A DNA stretch of 64,000 bases, taken from NCBI GenBank assembly GCA_900545445.1, contig UQZH01000002.1:1-64000 (forward strand), in the 5' to 3' direction. The translations under genes were made by a program, and so were the position numbers. Source of the DNA: an uncultured Collinsella sp. (lineage in GTDB: Bacteria; Actinomycetota; Coriobacteriia; Coriobacteriales; Coriobacteriaceae). Of this stretch, positions 9,512 to 18,128 are shown in pieces. The number at the start of each line of letters is the position of its first letter. Positions within the stretch are counted from its first letter, which is position 1. The notes beneath the pieces were generated by a model. The model worked only from the letters and a program-made list of their open reading frames with translations, did no database searches and had not been told where the DNA came from.

Positions 9512-10543
9512 ATGGCCATGGAATTCAAACGCAAGTTGCCGATCCCCATGGAGATCCGCGAGGAAATGCCGCTTTCTGCCGAGCTTACCGCCAAAAAGCA
9601 GGCATTTGACGCCGAGGTCGCCAAAGTCTTTACCGGTGAGGACGCACGCAAGGTGCTCATCATCGGCCCGTGCTCTGCCGACCGCGAGGATTCGGTGCTT
9701 GAGTACATGAACCGACTGGCCAAGACCGCCGAGGAGGTCAAGGACAAGCTCATCATCATTCCGCGCGTCTACACCAATAAGCCGCGTACCAAGGGCACCG
9801 GTTACAAGGGTCTTCTACACAACCCCAACCCCGAGGCTCCCGACGACCTGCTCGAGGGCGTCAAGGCCATCCGCCATATGCACCTGCGCGTTATTGAAGA
9901 AACGGGCTTCTTTACCGCCGATGAGATGCTCTACCCGTCCAACTACCAGTACCTCGTTGACCTGCTGAGCTATGTTGCCGTGGGCGCACGCTCGGTCGAG
10001 AACCAGGAGCATCGCCTGGTGTCGAGCGGCATTTCGGTGCCCGTCGGCATGAAGAATCCCACTGCCGGCTCTACCACCGTTATGCTCAACTCCATTTACG
10101 CCGCGCAGGCGCACCAGAGCTTCATCTTCCGCAACTGGGAGGTCGAGTGCGACGGCAACCCGCTTGCGCACGCTGTCATGCGCGGCTACATCGGCCTCGA
10201 CGGTCGCACCTACCCCAATTACCACTACGAGCACCTGGAGCGCCTGGCCGAGCGCTATACCGAGCACGCCGGCTATGCCAATCCGGCAGCGGTCATCGAC
10301 TGCAACCACGACAACTCGGGCAAGCGTCCGCTGGAGCAGTATCGCATTTGCAAGGAGGTGCTCGACAGCTGCCGCCGCAACGAGTCAATCTCCAAGCTGG
10401 TCAAGGGCTTTATGATCGAGTCCTACCTGGAGGATGGCAACCAGCCGGTCGACGGCGGCGTCTTTGGTAAGTCGATCACCGACCCGTGCCTGGGCTGGGA
10501 AAAGACCGACTACCTCATCCACGAGATCGCGGAACGTATTTAG
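9512..10543 (+). CDS. aroG: 3-deoxy-7-phosphoheptulonate (DAHP) synthase, class I
   Basis: 343 residues, the normal length for the AroF/G/H type. It condenses phosphoenolpyruvate and erythrose-4-phosphate, the first step of aromatic amino-acid synthesis. Visible signatures: LIIGPCSADRE, PRVYTNKPRTKGTGYKGLL with phosphate and substrate-binding Arg/Lys, SVENQEHR, GMKNPTAGS, and the metal-site segment VIDCNHDNSGK. Start ATG at 9512 with GAGGAGG upstream. It stands alone, with no other aro genes beside it. Which aromatic amino acid inhibits it cannot be told from the sequence alone. Confidence 0.95.
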   Translation: MAMEFKRKLPIPMEIREEMPLSAELTAKKQAFDAEVAKVFTGEDARKVLIIGPCSADREDSVLEYMNRLAKTAEEVKDKLIIIPRVYTNKPRTKGTGYKGLLHNPNPEAPDDLLEGVKAIRHMHLRVIEETGFFTADEMLYPSNYQYLVDLLSYVAVGARSVENQEHRLVSSGISVPVGMKNPTAGSTTVMLNSIYAAQAHQSFIFRNWEVECDGNPLAHAVMRGYIGLDGRTYPNYHYEHLERLAERYTEHAGYANPAAVIDCNHDNSGKRPLEQYRICKEVLDSCRRNESISKLVKGFMIESYLEDGNQPVDGGVFGKSITDPCLGWEKTDYLIHEIAERI

Positions 10544-10684
10544 TTACGCGGTTTTACCAAACCGCGTAACGACTCGACGCTGCAAACCCGCCAGAACGGC
10601 AATCTGCCTTTCAGCTTCGACGGCATTGACCAAAAGGTCAATGCCGCCTCGCTTCAAGGCACCTTGCTCGCTCTGGCGGGTTTT
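10543..10684 (+). terminator. Two consecutive hairpins after aroG
   Basis: GTTACGCGGTTT at 10543-10554 pairs with AAACCGCGTAAC at 10559-10570 directly on the stop codon. A larger fold-back follows: AAACCCGCCAG 10584-10594 with CTGGCGGGTTT 10673-10683, enclosing CGGCATTGACC 10621-10631 with GGTCAATGCCG 10636-10646. The second ends in TTTT and is the likelier terminator. Confidence 0.65.
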
Positions 10685-10715
10685 CGCTGACGTTTGCTCT
10701 ACCTGCGGTGTTGGC

Positions 10716-10809
10716 GGGGTAGCTAATTTAGGATGGGGCTCTTTTAGCTGCCCGCAAAGTAGTCATTGGGGACGTTCTTGTTTGACTAGTCGTTTAAGAA
10801 CGTCCCCAA
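10716..10809. repeat. GGGTAGCTAATTT-associated fold-back element, copy 1
   Basis: Starts with GGGGTAGCTAATTT at 10716-10729 and ends with a 14-bp perfect inverted repeat TTGGGGACGTTCTT 10766-10779 / 10796-10809, 16-nt loop. The same 13-14 bp leader recurs at 19007 (inverted at 19130) and 30142. The right arm runs straight into the luxR remnant. Confidence 0.6.
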
Positions 10810-10987
10810 CGGCTACAAGCTCTCCAACCGCGAGGCCGAGGTTTTGCGCCTGGTTGTACTGGGCAAGTCGAACCAAGAGATCGCTGACGAGCTATTCCTT
10901 GCCGTGGGCACCGTCAAGACCCACATCCACAACATCCTGGTCAAAACCGAGCAGCAAAACCGCACGACGCTCATCCTCCACTTCTGA
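10796..10987 (+). pseudogene. LuxR-type DNA-binding domain remnant
   Basis: The frame reads a complete LuxR C-terminal helix-turn-helix: LSNREAEVLRLVVLGKSNQE, then IADELFLAVGTVKTHIHNIL, ending LILHF and a stop. There is no start codon: an in-frame TAG lies at 10787 and the inverted repeat occupies the upstream side. Only the last 60 or so codons of a longer regulator survive, presumably one of the membrane-anchored LuxR proteins common in Coriobacteriia (inference). The last codons reappear as a smaller remnant at 15548. Confidence 0.8.
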
Positions 10988-10994
10988 AAGCGCT

Positions 10995-11046
10995 AACCTG
11001 CCAAAAAGAGACAGGTTTATTTTGGCAAGTTTTATCTGGGCAAACG
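10995..11046 (+). repeat. 52-bp repeat, copy 2, after the luxR remnant
   Basis: Begins AACCTGCCAAAA and ends TTATCTGGGCAAACG. It matches 15576-15627 with very few differences. The preceding coding end and the following terminator hairpin are also shared between the two loci, so the homology covers about 115 bp. Confidence 0.75.
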
Positions 11047-11048
11047 CC

Positions 11049-11087
11049 AACCGCCGCGGGGGAGTTGTCTCCCTTCGCGGCGGTTTT
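11049..11087 (+). terminator. Terminator after the luxR remnant
   Basis: AACCGCCGCGGGGGA pairs with TCTCCCTTCGCGGCGGTT around GTTG and is followed by a T-run at 11083-11087. It is left over from the lost luxR gene and similar to the hairpin at 15631. Confidence 0.8.
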
Positions 11088-11106
11088 TGGTTCATGATTT
11101 CATTCG

Positions 11107-11242
11107 CCTCAATCTGTAACGCGTAGAGGACAAATCGCCGTCTTACTGTTACAGATCGAGACGAGTTATAGAGTGCGCGTCGAATAGTCTCAATCTGTAA
11201 CAGGTGGAGACGTTTTTGCCAGCCAGGTGTTACAGATTGAGA
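11107..11242. repeat. Paired CTCAATCTGTAACA palindromes, locus D
   Basis: Two hairpins: 11107-11120 with 11148-11161, and GTCTCAATCTGTAACA 11187-11202 with 11228-11242. The two CTCAATC starts are 81 bp apart. They lie between the plus-strand luxR remnant and the minus-strand secreted-protein gene, a convergent junction like the other three loci of this family. Confidence 0.75.
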
Positions 11243-11313
11243 TGAACGAAGGGGCAGCAGCGTTAAACAAGTCCGCCGCAAAGTAATTCGGAGAGATCCG
11301 ATCCTAGAGTTAT

Positions 11314-11667
11314 CTACCAGGTACGATATGTGCACTGATATTTTGTCTCAAACCCGGGCATCCCGTTGCCGCGCGGGCTTAACGCTGCACCCGTATAGAG
11401 AATCGTTTGCCCCGTACGAGAATACGAAGTTTTAAAAGACAGCCTCTTGTATGTCTGATCGAAGCAATCAATATTCTCGCTCGGGTGGTTTGCAGTGGAG
11501 AACGATTTGTAGGTGTCCAAGACATCCGCCGTCACAAGACGACAAGGTGCAACAGAACCTGCATCTGGTTGCGCCGACGCATAAGTGGGAATTACGGCCA
11601 TCGACAGAGCGAACATAATACATGCGCACATTGCCTTCACATAGTTCTTCGCTACATTTCGCTTCAT
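11314..11667 (-). CDS. Small secreted protein of unknown function
   Basis: 117 residues from ATG at 11667, which has AAGGAAG at good spacing; a second ATG two codons upstream is possible. The N-terminus is a signal peptide: basic MKRNVAKNYVK, hydrophobic AMCACIMFALSMAVI, and a signal-peptidase-I site YASA before QPDAG. The mature part of about 85 residues has three Cys and ends in KYQCTYRTW. No family is recognised. It sits 16 bases behind a permease-ATPase fusion and is last in a three-gene minus-strand run led by a membrane LuxR protein, so it may be the secreted product, signal or bacteriocin-like peptide of that system (inference). Confidence 0.75.
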   Translation of the reverse strand: MKRNVAKNYVKAMCACIMFALSMAVIPTYASAQPDAGSVAPCRLVTADVLDTYKSFSTANHPSENIDCFDQTYKRLSFKTSYSRTGQTILYTGAALSPRGNGMPGFETKYQCTYRTW

Positions 11668-11682
11668 GGTCATCTTCCTTTC

Positions 11683-13584
11683 CTAGTTTTTGTTATCGTT
11701 CGTCTTGAAAAGCTGCGCGTACACATTACCGATCCATTTCGAATCACCTCCCATTTCTCGGGTAACGACACGCGAGCCATCTCGTGTGAACAATACGGAA
11801 GCATCGCAAAGCGATTCGAGATTTCCGATTAGATGAGAAGAGATAATGACATGCGCCCCCCTACCCGCATCGTCTCTAAGAGCATTCGAAACGATTGCGA
11901 CGTGTCTCACATCAAGTGCATTCATGGGCTCATCCAAAAGGACGACTTCGCAATAGGACATATACGCCATCGCCACATTGAGTAATTGTCTATTTCCATC
12001 AGACAGCCTAGATACGGGCGTATTCTTCAACCCAGTCAAGTCAAAGCGATCAAGCACCTGGTCCAAAGTGCGAGGTGAATGCCAAATTCGCCTGCATCGG
12101 TCGAGATGGAAAGCGACTGTCATGTATGGAATCAATAGAGACGGCCCATTCGGAACCAAGAAGAATTCCTTTCTCATTTCCTCACAGTCGACACATGCTT
12201 TTGCATGAAAACAGAGAGAACCTGACACGCGCACTGATGGCCCAGCGTCTCCCCAAAGAGCATTAAGTAACGTAGTCTTGCCATATCCATTTGGCGCGAC
12301 AAGACCCCATATCTGGCCAGCGGGCATATCAAACTGCAATCCCTTTGCCAGCTGGTTTTTTTCAACCGTCAACACATCCAGCGACAGAGAGAGCAAGCTT
12401 TTCTCGCCCAAACTATCCGGACTAATATGGTTCCAGGCCCAGCGATTCTTGCTTTTTAGACGCGAAAACGAGATGATTCCCAACGCACAGACAACAAGCG
12501 TGCCCATTACGGCAAAGAAACAGTGCAGCGCACTGGCTTCAGGAACGAGTGATACCTCAGCTCCATTGGCGTAAGAAGCGCCGCCGAGTGCAAGCGAAGA
12601 GACAGAATAGCTCGGCACCATATACGGCAGCAACGCATGCCATGGAGCATCTTTGCTCGCATAAAACGGAAGCTGGCTTATGCCCCCCACAAGAGCGACC
12701 ACCATGGACGAAATGGCCCTGTTTCTGCTTCCTGCGTATACGCACACGCCCAAACAAGCAAACATCATAGACAACGCAGCCTCAAAGACAGCAAATAGCC
12801 CAAGCTGAACTAACACAGTTCTTTCGACCACGTCACCATACTGAATGAATACGACTGGGTACTCCGTCTGACCGGCACCGTTAAGCACCGTTGCCAATAC
12901 AAAACAGGGAGCCAACGCCAGAACCAAAACCGTCATCGATGCAATGCCAGAGACGAGAACGCGGCATGCATTCATCTCTAACTTTGACAACAAAGCCCGA
13001 TCGTAGAACCGCTTTCCATCCCCCTCAAGCGACATATAGAGGACGAGAACCGGAACTAAAAGCCACGCTATTGCAGGAACAGCGCCGCAATAATATGCAA
13101 GAAGATTCATCCCAGGCATTTTTGTTGTTGAGCCGTACGATTCCGGATGGGGCAGCATTGCTATGGCTCGAGGAAGACGCTCTTGGGCCTCAAGCGATAG
13201 CTCCGAATCAACGCCATTCAAATAACCGAGTCGGTATTCCTTGAGCAATAGATTGTCGTAATCGGCAATCGCATCGTAATACCCTCTGGAATCTGCCTTG
13301 TTTTCAAGCGCTCGATCAAGACACGCCCTTTCGTCGGCAATGATGCTGTTGAGCTCCTGTGGGGCGGTGTCATAAACGCCGCCAGAGACTTGAGAGGCCA
13401 ACAATGCCCTCTGCTCCTCGATGGAACCTCTGCCATATAGATAATCTGCCCCCGTTGGAACGGATAGAAAAACCGGGATGCAGAATACGAGCGCGAGCAG
13501 CGCCGTCAACAACATAATTCCCCGGTTGCGCGCAAGAACTTCTAAATTAAGCCGTACATATGTGAGGCAATCACAAACCTTCAC
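11683..13584 (-). CDS. ABC transporter with permease and ATPase fused (permease first)
   Basis: About 633 residues from GTG at 13584, which is preceded by GGAGG; an ATG at 13611 is in frame but poorly placed. The N-terminal two thirds is an ABC-2-like membrane domain: a first helix near residue 25-45, an extracellular region of about 110 residues, then five or so helices up to residue 375. The C-terminal third is an ATPase with APNGYGKTT (Walker A), RLSDGNRQLL (altered signature, usually LSGGQ), VVLLDEPMNALD (Walker B) and IISSHL (switch His). Bacterial ABC-2 permeases and ATPases are normally separate polypeptides. It is followed at once by the secreted-protein gene. Probable role: export of, or self-protection against, that product; substrate unproven. 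Confidence 0.85.
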   Translation of the reverse strand: MKVCDCLTYVRLNLEVLARNRGIMLLTALLALVFCIPVFLSVPTGADYLYGRGSIEEQRALLASQVSGGVYDTAPQELNSIIADERACLDRALENKADSRGYYDAIADYDNLLLKEYRLGYLNGVDSELSLEAQERLPRAIAMLPHPESYGSTTKMPGMNLLAYYCGAVPAIAWLLVPVLVLYMSLEGDGKRFYDRALLSKLEMNACRVLVSGIASMTVLVLALAPCFVLATVLNGAGQTEYPVVFIQYGDVVERTVLVQLGLFAVFEAALSMMFACLGVCVYAGSRNRAISSMVVALVGGISQLPFYASKDAPWHALLPYMVPSYSVSSLALGGASYANGAEVSLVPEASALHCFFAVMGTLVVCALGIISFSRLKSKNRWAWNHISPDSLGEKSLLSLSLDVLTVEKNQLAKGLQFDMPAGQIWGLVAPNGYGKTTLLNALWGDAGPSVRVSGSLCFHAKACVDCEEMRKEFFLVPNGPSLLIPYMTVAFHLDRCRRIWHSPRTLDQVLDRFDLTGLKNTPVSRLSDGNRQLLNVAMAYMSYCEVVLLDEPMNALDVRHVAIVSNALRDDAGRGAHVIISSHLIGNLESLCDASVLFTRDGSRVVTREMGGDSKWIGNVYAQLFKTNDNKN

Positions 13585-13708
13585 AGCAAGCACCTCCGGT
13601 TCGCAACACACGGATCGTCGGACCCGTTGTCCGGAAGTATCGCCTTCATCGTCTGAACTGTCTGTAGACGTGCGGGATGGACTTATGATCTTGTTTGTCT
13701 ACAGGTTT

Positions 13709-15442
13709 CTACCTGCCATTTTCTACAACATCAGCTATAAGACAAAATACTTTATCTCTAAGTTCACGCTCCGAGTGAACTCCAAGCAAGGCATAGCTCT
13801 TGCTCTTGGCCTCTTTGACGGTTCCCCGAGCAACATTAAGATGCGCGCAAATCTCGGTGGTTCTATTGCCATCAAAAACGCATGCCATGATGTCGGCATA
13901 AAGCGGCGTGAAGCCAAGCCTCAAGAAAGCCTCACGCACGGCATCGCGTCGATCACCCGCCCGAGCTGCATCTTTCAAACGCAAGGATAGCAGCGAATAA
14001 GTCAGAAGGATAAGTACGACAAGGAACGCGATCACGCGCAAAGCAGGCAAAAGGCCGTCAACGGCCTCACCGCTCCCAACAGACTCAAAGAAAATGTACA
14101 GTCGACTTACCACATCGTGAACCCAAAACGTTGCCCCAGCACCCACAGACACCGAAGAAAGAGTAAGTTCGGGCGAAAGGCACAAATGCATTTCAGACGT
14201 CCACCGTATAACCGCATGGCAACACAGGGCCAAAAGCACTATAGCTATCGACAGGATTATCACATCATGCTCAAAGCCGAAGCATATGAAGATTTCCTCG
14301 ATGCCCATTCCAGACGCATACATAAACAGGAAGCAGGCGAAGACTATCCTGCAGCTCCGATTGGACGATAAGGGCCTCAGTGATTCTGAACGGTGATCAT
14401 GGCCTTTTGTTGCGTCGAAATGCCACGTATCCTTTGACAAAAGAAGTCCAGCCGTCGCCTCTGAAATGCTTTTATATCCGGTTTTAGTCAAGGCCCGCGA
14501 CAAATAGGTACGGGCGGTAGACGGGGAAATATCCAAGGCAGAAGCAATCTCCTCGTACGTTTTTCCCTCTATCCTCATAGAGAAAACCGCGGACTCCCTT
14601 TGAGAAAAACCCAAAGTCGCAGGGATATCGGCAACTGCAGAGCGTTTTCCTCCTAATTTGGCATCCGCAGAAAAAGCGCTCGTTAAGTCGGGTAAGGCTC
14701 GCATTATGGCCCTGACAAGGATGCTGCCCAAGACAGTCACCAGAAGCAGTACGATCTCTTGATGCCCACCAAAGCTCAGGAGCACAGCTCCGATGTTTAT
14801 ATTGCGCGAAAACAAACAATCCAAATCAAGAACAACGGCAGCATTACCAAACGCAAGAGGTTCGACGAGCGAAGCAGCAACCCCCATCTCGGCGTTAACG
14901 GAAAGGGAAGAACCGATGGACTCCATCAACGGGGCGAGAAGAAACTGAAGGCCAACAAGCAAAGCAATCAAGAGTACAACGGGGCTGTAAAGGGCGAGCT
15001 CAGGATTCCCATGGAGAACAGGGCCATCGACTACATGTTTCCCCGTTGATCCCGCACGCATGTTTGCGAATTCACCGCCAAGCGCCCAAGAACAGCAAGC
15101 GACAAGCAAGGGGGCTAGCAACAACAAAATGAACGCGAGCGCCGAAACCACACCATGAAATTGATGAAACACATTAAGAGATACCGTGAACATCGCGAGA
15201 AGTGCAATATCTACGAGCATAAGTCCAAAAAGCCGTTTGGAAATACCCGGTCTCACGGGGCGAGAGATGAGACCCACACAGAAGCCCGAAAGCAGATGCA
15301 GACCGATAAGAACGGTGCCAGAAAGGCCCGCATAAATACTTGGCGCCATACAATACAGACCAGCCGCCCCTATAAACAACATAATTGAATGCCAGAGGAA
15401 CGAGCGCTTCACGTTTTGTAGATTAGCCGCCTCGATTGCCAT
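13709..15442 (-). CDS. Membrane LuxR-family regulator with two helix-turn-helix domains
   Basis: 577 residues from ATG at 15442 (AGGAG at ten bases); an in-frame ATG lies eight codons upstream. Order: about six membrane segments (residues 15-245), a LuxR helix-turn-helix (about 278-330, LGFSQRESAVFS, YEEIASALDISPSTARTYLS), about four more membrane segments (360-490), then a second LuxR-like domain (about 508-560, LGFTPLYADIMA, TEICAHLNVARGTVKEAKSK). Known Coriobacteriia LuxR proteins have one membrane sensor and one C-terminal domain; two in tandem in one chain suggests fusion of two paralogues. It leads a minus-strand run with the permease-ATPase fusion and the secreted protein, which it probably controls. 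Confidence 0.88.
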   Translation of the reverse strand: MAIEAANLQNVKRSFLWHSIMLFIGAAGLYCMAPSIYAGLSGTVLIGLHLLSGFCVGLISRPVRPGISKRLFGLMLVDIALLAMFTVSLNVFHQFHGVVSALAFILLLLAPLLVACCSWALGGEFANMRAGSTGKHVVDGPVLHGNPELALYSPVVLLIALLVGLQFLLAPLMESIGSSLSVNAEMGVAASLVEPLAFGNAAVVLDLDCLFSRNINIGAVLLSFGGHQEIVLLLVTVLGSILVRAIMRALPDLTSAFSADAKLGGKRSAVADIPATLGFSQRESAVFSMRIEGKTYEEIASALDISPSTARTYLSRALTKTGYKSISEATAGLLLSKDTWHFDATKGHDHRSESLRPLSSNRSCRIVFACFLFMYASGMGIEEIFICFGFEHDVIILSIAIVLLALCCHAVIRWTSEMHLCLSPELTLSSVSVGAGATFWVHDVVSRLYIFFESVGSGEAVDGLLPALRVIAFLVVLILLTYSLLSLRLKDAARAGDRRDAVREAFLRLGFTPLYADIMACVFDGNRTTEICAHLNVARGTVKEAKSKSYALLGVHSERELRDKVFCLIADVVENGR

Positions 15443-15547
15443 AAATTCAAAGCTCCTAGATAGCATTTTGGCTATTTTAACATCGTCCCCAGCGTTAAAA
15501 AACTGTTACCCGAATTAATCAATATGCCTCCTCCGCTAAAAGGCATC

Positions 15548-15577
15548 ACGCTCATCCTCCACTTCTGGGAGCGCTAA
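15548..15577 (+). pseudogene. Last ten codons of a second lost luxR gene
   Basis: The frame reads TLILHFWER and stop, matching the end of the remnant at 10796-10987, and is followed by the same 52-bp repeat and a similar terminator. The DNA similarity through the tail, not the short peptide, is the evidence. Confidence 0.6.
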
Positions 15578-15627
15578 CCTGCCAAAAAGGGACAGGTTTA
15601 TTTTGGCAGGTTTTATCTGGGCAAACG
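15576..15627 (+). repeat. 52-bp repeat, copy 3
   Basis: Matches 10995-11046 nearly base for base and 9361-9412 in reverse. It carries AACCTGCCAAAA / TTTTGGCAGGTT inverted arms. Confidence 0.75.
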
Positions 15628-15630
15628 TCC

Positions 15631-15670
15631 AAACCGCCGTAAGGGAGTTGCCTTCCCTCGCGGCGGTTTT
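15631..15670 (+). terminator. Terminator following luxR tail remnant
   Basis: AAACCGCCGTAAGGGA pairs with TCCCTCGCGGCGGTTT and ends in TTTT. It corresponds to the hairpin at 11049-11087. Confidence 0.7.
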
Positions 15671-15683
15671 CTAGCAGAAAAAC

Positions 15684-15804
15684 CAAGTGAGTAGGCTTTT
15701 TGCAGGAGGCCAAGCACGCCCCAAAACACCACAGCTCTGACCTGCGATTTTATTGAACATTTGTCGCGATGTGCTCGACAGGTTCAAAAAAGTCTACTCA
15801 CTTG
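15684..15804. repeat. Fold-back element with 18-bp inverted ends
   Basis: CAAGTGAGTAGGCTTTTT at 15684-15701 is matched by 15787-15804 in reverse complement with one mismatch. The 85 bp between them have no coding signs. Function unknown; possibly a miniature mobile element. Confidence 0.55.
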
Positions 15805-15827
15805 CATTCCAGACGCACCAGATTGGC

Positions 15828-15868
15828 AAAAACCGCCGCGAAAGGGCCCCTGGTCCCTTCGCGGCGGT
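15828..15868 (-). terminator. Terminator of the FtsX-type transporter operon
   Basis: ACCGCCGCGAAGGG pairs with CCCTTTCGCGGCGGT (minus-strand reading) and is followed by a T-run, 38 bases after the permease stop. Confidence 0.85.
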
Positions 15869-15905
15869 CATACGCCTCTGATTTTGCGACGGTTTTACCG
15901 GCTTG

Positions 15906-18128
15906 TTACTCGCTGTAGCGGGTAGCGATGGCAGCTCGCACCATGCCGGTGCTCATGAGGTAGGTCACCAGGAAGTAGCCGCCATAAGCTGCCAGGAAGA
16001 TTGCACAGGTGAGGCCCACGGTGCCGCCGATGCTCATATTTCCGAAAATGCTCACCAGCTCGATGATCACCTTAAGTGTCACAAAGGAGTGCGCCAGGCC
16101 CACTGCCAGCGGGAACAGGAAGAATACCGCCTGCTGTGCCATCACCGAATGGCGAATCTGGCGGTCGTCGCAGCCGATCTGTGCCAGCACACGATAGCTG
16201 CGGCTGCCGTCGGCCACGTTAGAGAGTTGCTGGATCGACAGAATCGCCGCGCATGCAACGACCAATACAAAGCCGATGTAGATGGCTAGGTAGCTAATAA
16301 GACCGTTCATTTGCGCTGCTTGCGTGTACATCTCGGAGCGTGTGATGAAGGTTCCCCACGACCCCGACTCCTTGCCGTCAACGAGCAGATTGTCGAGCAC
16401 AGTGTATTTAATGCTCTCGTCTGCCTCGGTCGTATCCATCCCCTGTTTGTAGTTAACGAGCAGGCTACTGGAATACGGCTGCAGATTAAGTTGGGACAAC
16501 AGCTCGTCGGCAACGACGACGGTACCCGGATTACTGCCCATCGCCGAGTTGGCGATGGCCGCCGTATCTTCGTCCGACTTATCGGTTGCGGGCTTGAGCT
16601 CATGCCCGCCCAAGGTAAGGGCATGGCCGCCAGCCATATACTTGGTGTACAGGTCGACCAGCTCGCCGCCCATATCACACGTGAGCAGATACCGGTCGTG
16701 ACCGATGTGCACCGGCTCCTCGCCCATCATCTGGCGCAGTTTGTTGTACTGGCTCGCCGGCGTCACAAACAGACCCATCGCATCGGCATTGCTACCCCCG
16801 AACGCCTTGGGAAGCTTTTCGCCCATGATCTTGCACATCTCACTTGGGGTCACCGAAGGATCCGAACCGCCAAACGGGTAACTCAGATACGAATCGATCT
16901 GCACATGCTCACCGGCAACATCGGCGATATTGACCTTCTTGCCGGTCTCGTCGTTGTTGTCCGCCGACTTGCCCTTACGATCGCCGTGCCATGGATCGCC
17001 GTGCCATGCGGAGTACAAATCGACCGTACTATCGGCCAGCACCATGCGATCGGCTTCAGACGGATTGATGTACTCTTTGTAGTAGTCGAGCGTATCGGGC
17101 GTGTAATAGACATACGTCTGTGACACGTCAACAGGGTTATAGCGCTCCAGGTTTTCGTTCATCACATTGGCAATCGACATACCGCACGTCACCGAGGTGA
17201 TGGCCAAAAACAGGAGCATCGCGATGACGCCCATCGAAAAGCACACCGTGTTGACCTTGGCCGCAAGCTGGCGCACGGTAAACATGTTGAGGCCGCGCCA
17301 ATACACGCCGCGCAGGCTCTGCAGCAGCTTGATGAGCATGCCCGAGAGTCCCCAGAACAGGGCAAAGGTGCCCACGGTAACCATAGCGGTCGTAATACCA
17401 AACTGGTTCATGGCCTCTTGCAGCTTGCTGTCCGTCGCGGTTAGCGGGAACCCATCACGTAGCAGACGGTAATAGGCCACGCCCGCCAGCAACACGCCCA
17501 CGGTAAAGATGGCAATCGCGATCCAGGGGTTGCGTGTCTTGATGCTCTCGTTGCGACGCTCGGCACCCATAAGCTCGATGAGTTTGGTACGACGTACGGC
17601 GCGAAGGTTCAGCAGTAGCGTGAGCACAAACATTACGAGCATGCAGGCAAGGGTCAGATTGAACGCATGCACCGAGAAAAAGAAGTGGAAATTGGCGATC
17701 TGTGTCTTAAAAAGCGAGGCCGTAAAGAACGTCATGAGCTGGGAGAGTCCCACACCCAGCACAATGCCGGCGACAAAGGCCACAACCGATACTATCACGG
17801 TCTCGAGCGCCATGATCGTGGCGACGCGTCCGCGCCCCATGCCGAGCACCTGATACAGGCCAAACTCCTTCTTGCGGCGTTTCATGATGAAGTTATTGGC
17901 ATACACCATCAAAAAGGCCATGACACCGGCCAAAAAGTACGTCAGGTCGCCGAGCATGCTGCCCATAACCTGCGCCAAGCCCTCTTCATCGATTCCGGCG
18001 ATGTCGACCTGCATCGAGATGGTGTTAAAGGCATAGAAGACCGTGACGCCCAGGGTGAGCGTCAAAAGGTAGACGAGGTAGTCGCGGCCGGCACGGCGGA
18101 CGTTGCCCCAAGCGAGTTTACAGAGCAT
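15906..18128 (-). CDS. ABC transporter permease, FtsX/BceB type
   Basis: About 740 residues. The N-terminal membrane block starts KLAWGNVRRAGRDYLVYLLT, with the MKRRKKEFGLYQVLGMGR motif typical of FtsX-like (BceB) permeases. A large extracytoplasmic domain occupies about residues 330-600, and four C-terminal helices are arranged as in antimicrobial-peptide resistance permeases. The ATG at 18128 overlaps the end of the ATPase gene by 11 bases; GTG at 18140 is an alternative start. BceAB-like systems detect or remove cell-wall-active peptides such as bacitracin (known for the family). No two-component kinase lies beside it, so its regulation is not evident here. Confidence 0.9.
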   Translation of the reverse strand: MLCKLAWGNVRRAGRDYLVYLLTLTLGVTVFYAFNTISMQVDIAGIDEEGLAQVMGSMLGDLTYFLAGVMAFLMVYANNFIMKRRKKEFGLYQVLGMGRGRVATIMALETVIVSVVAFVAGIVLGVGLSQLMTFFTASLFKTQIANFHFFFSVHAFNLTLACMLVMFVLTLLLNLRAVRRTKLIELMGAERRNESIKTRNPWIAIAIFTVGVLLAGVAYYRLLRDGFPLTATDSKLQEAMNQFGITTAMVTVGTFALFWGLSGMLIKLLQSLRGVYWRGLNMFTVRQLAAKVNTVCFSMGVIAMLLFLAITSVTCGMSIANVMNENLERYNPVDVSQTYVYYTPDTLDYYKEYINPSEADRMVLADSTVDLYSAWHGDPWHGDRKGKSADNNDETGKKVNIADVAGEHVQIDSYLSYPFGGSDPSVTPSEMCKIMGEKLPKAFGGSNADAMGLFVTPASQYNKLRQMMGEEPVHIGHDRYLLTCDMGGELVDLYTKYMAGGHALTLGGHELKPATDKSDEDTAAIANSAMGSNPGTVVVADELLSQLNLQPYSSSLLVNYKQGMDTTEADESIKYTVLDNLLVDGKESGSWGTFITRSEMYTQAAQMNGLISYLAIYIGFVLVVACAAILSIQQLSNVADGSRSYRVLAQIGCDDRQIRHSVMAQQAVFFLFPLAVGLAHSFVTLKVIIELVSIFGNMSIGGTVGLTCAIFLAAYGGYFLVTYLMSTGMVRAAIATRYSE

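Noticed and set aside
9186..9710. 174-codon frame leading into aroG
   Set aside because: It crosses the repeat copy at 9361 and the aroG promoter and overlaps the start of aroG in another frame.
10796..10987. Functional short LuxR regulator
   Set aside because: An in-frame stop lies just upstream, there is no start codon, and only the DNA-binding domain remains.
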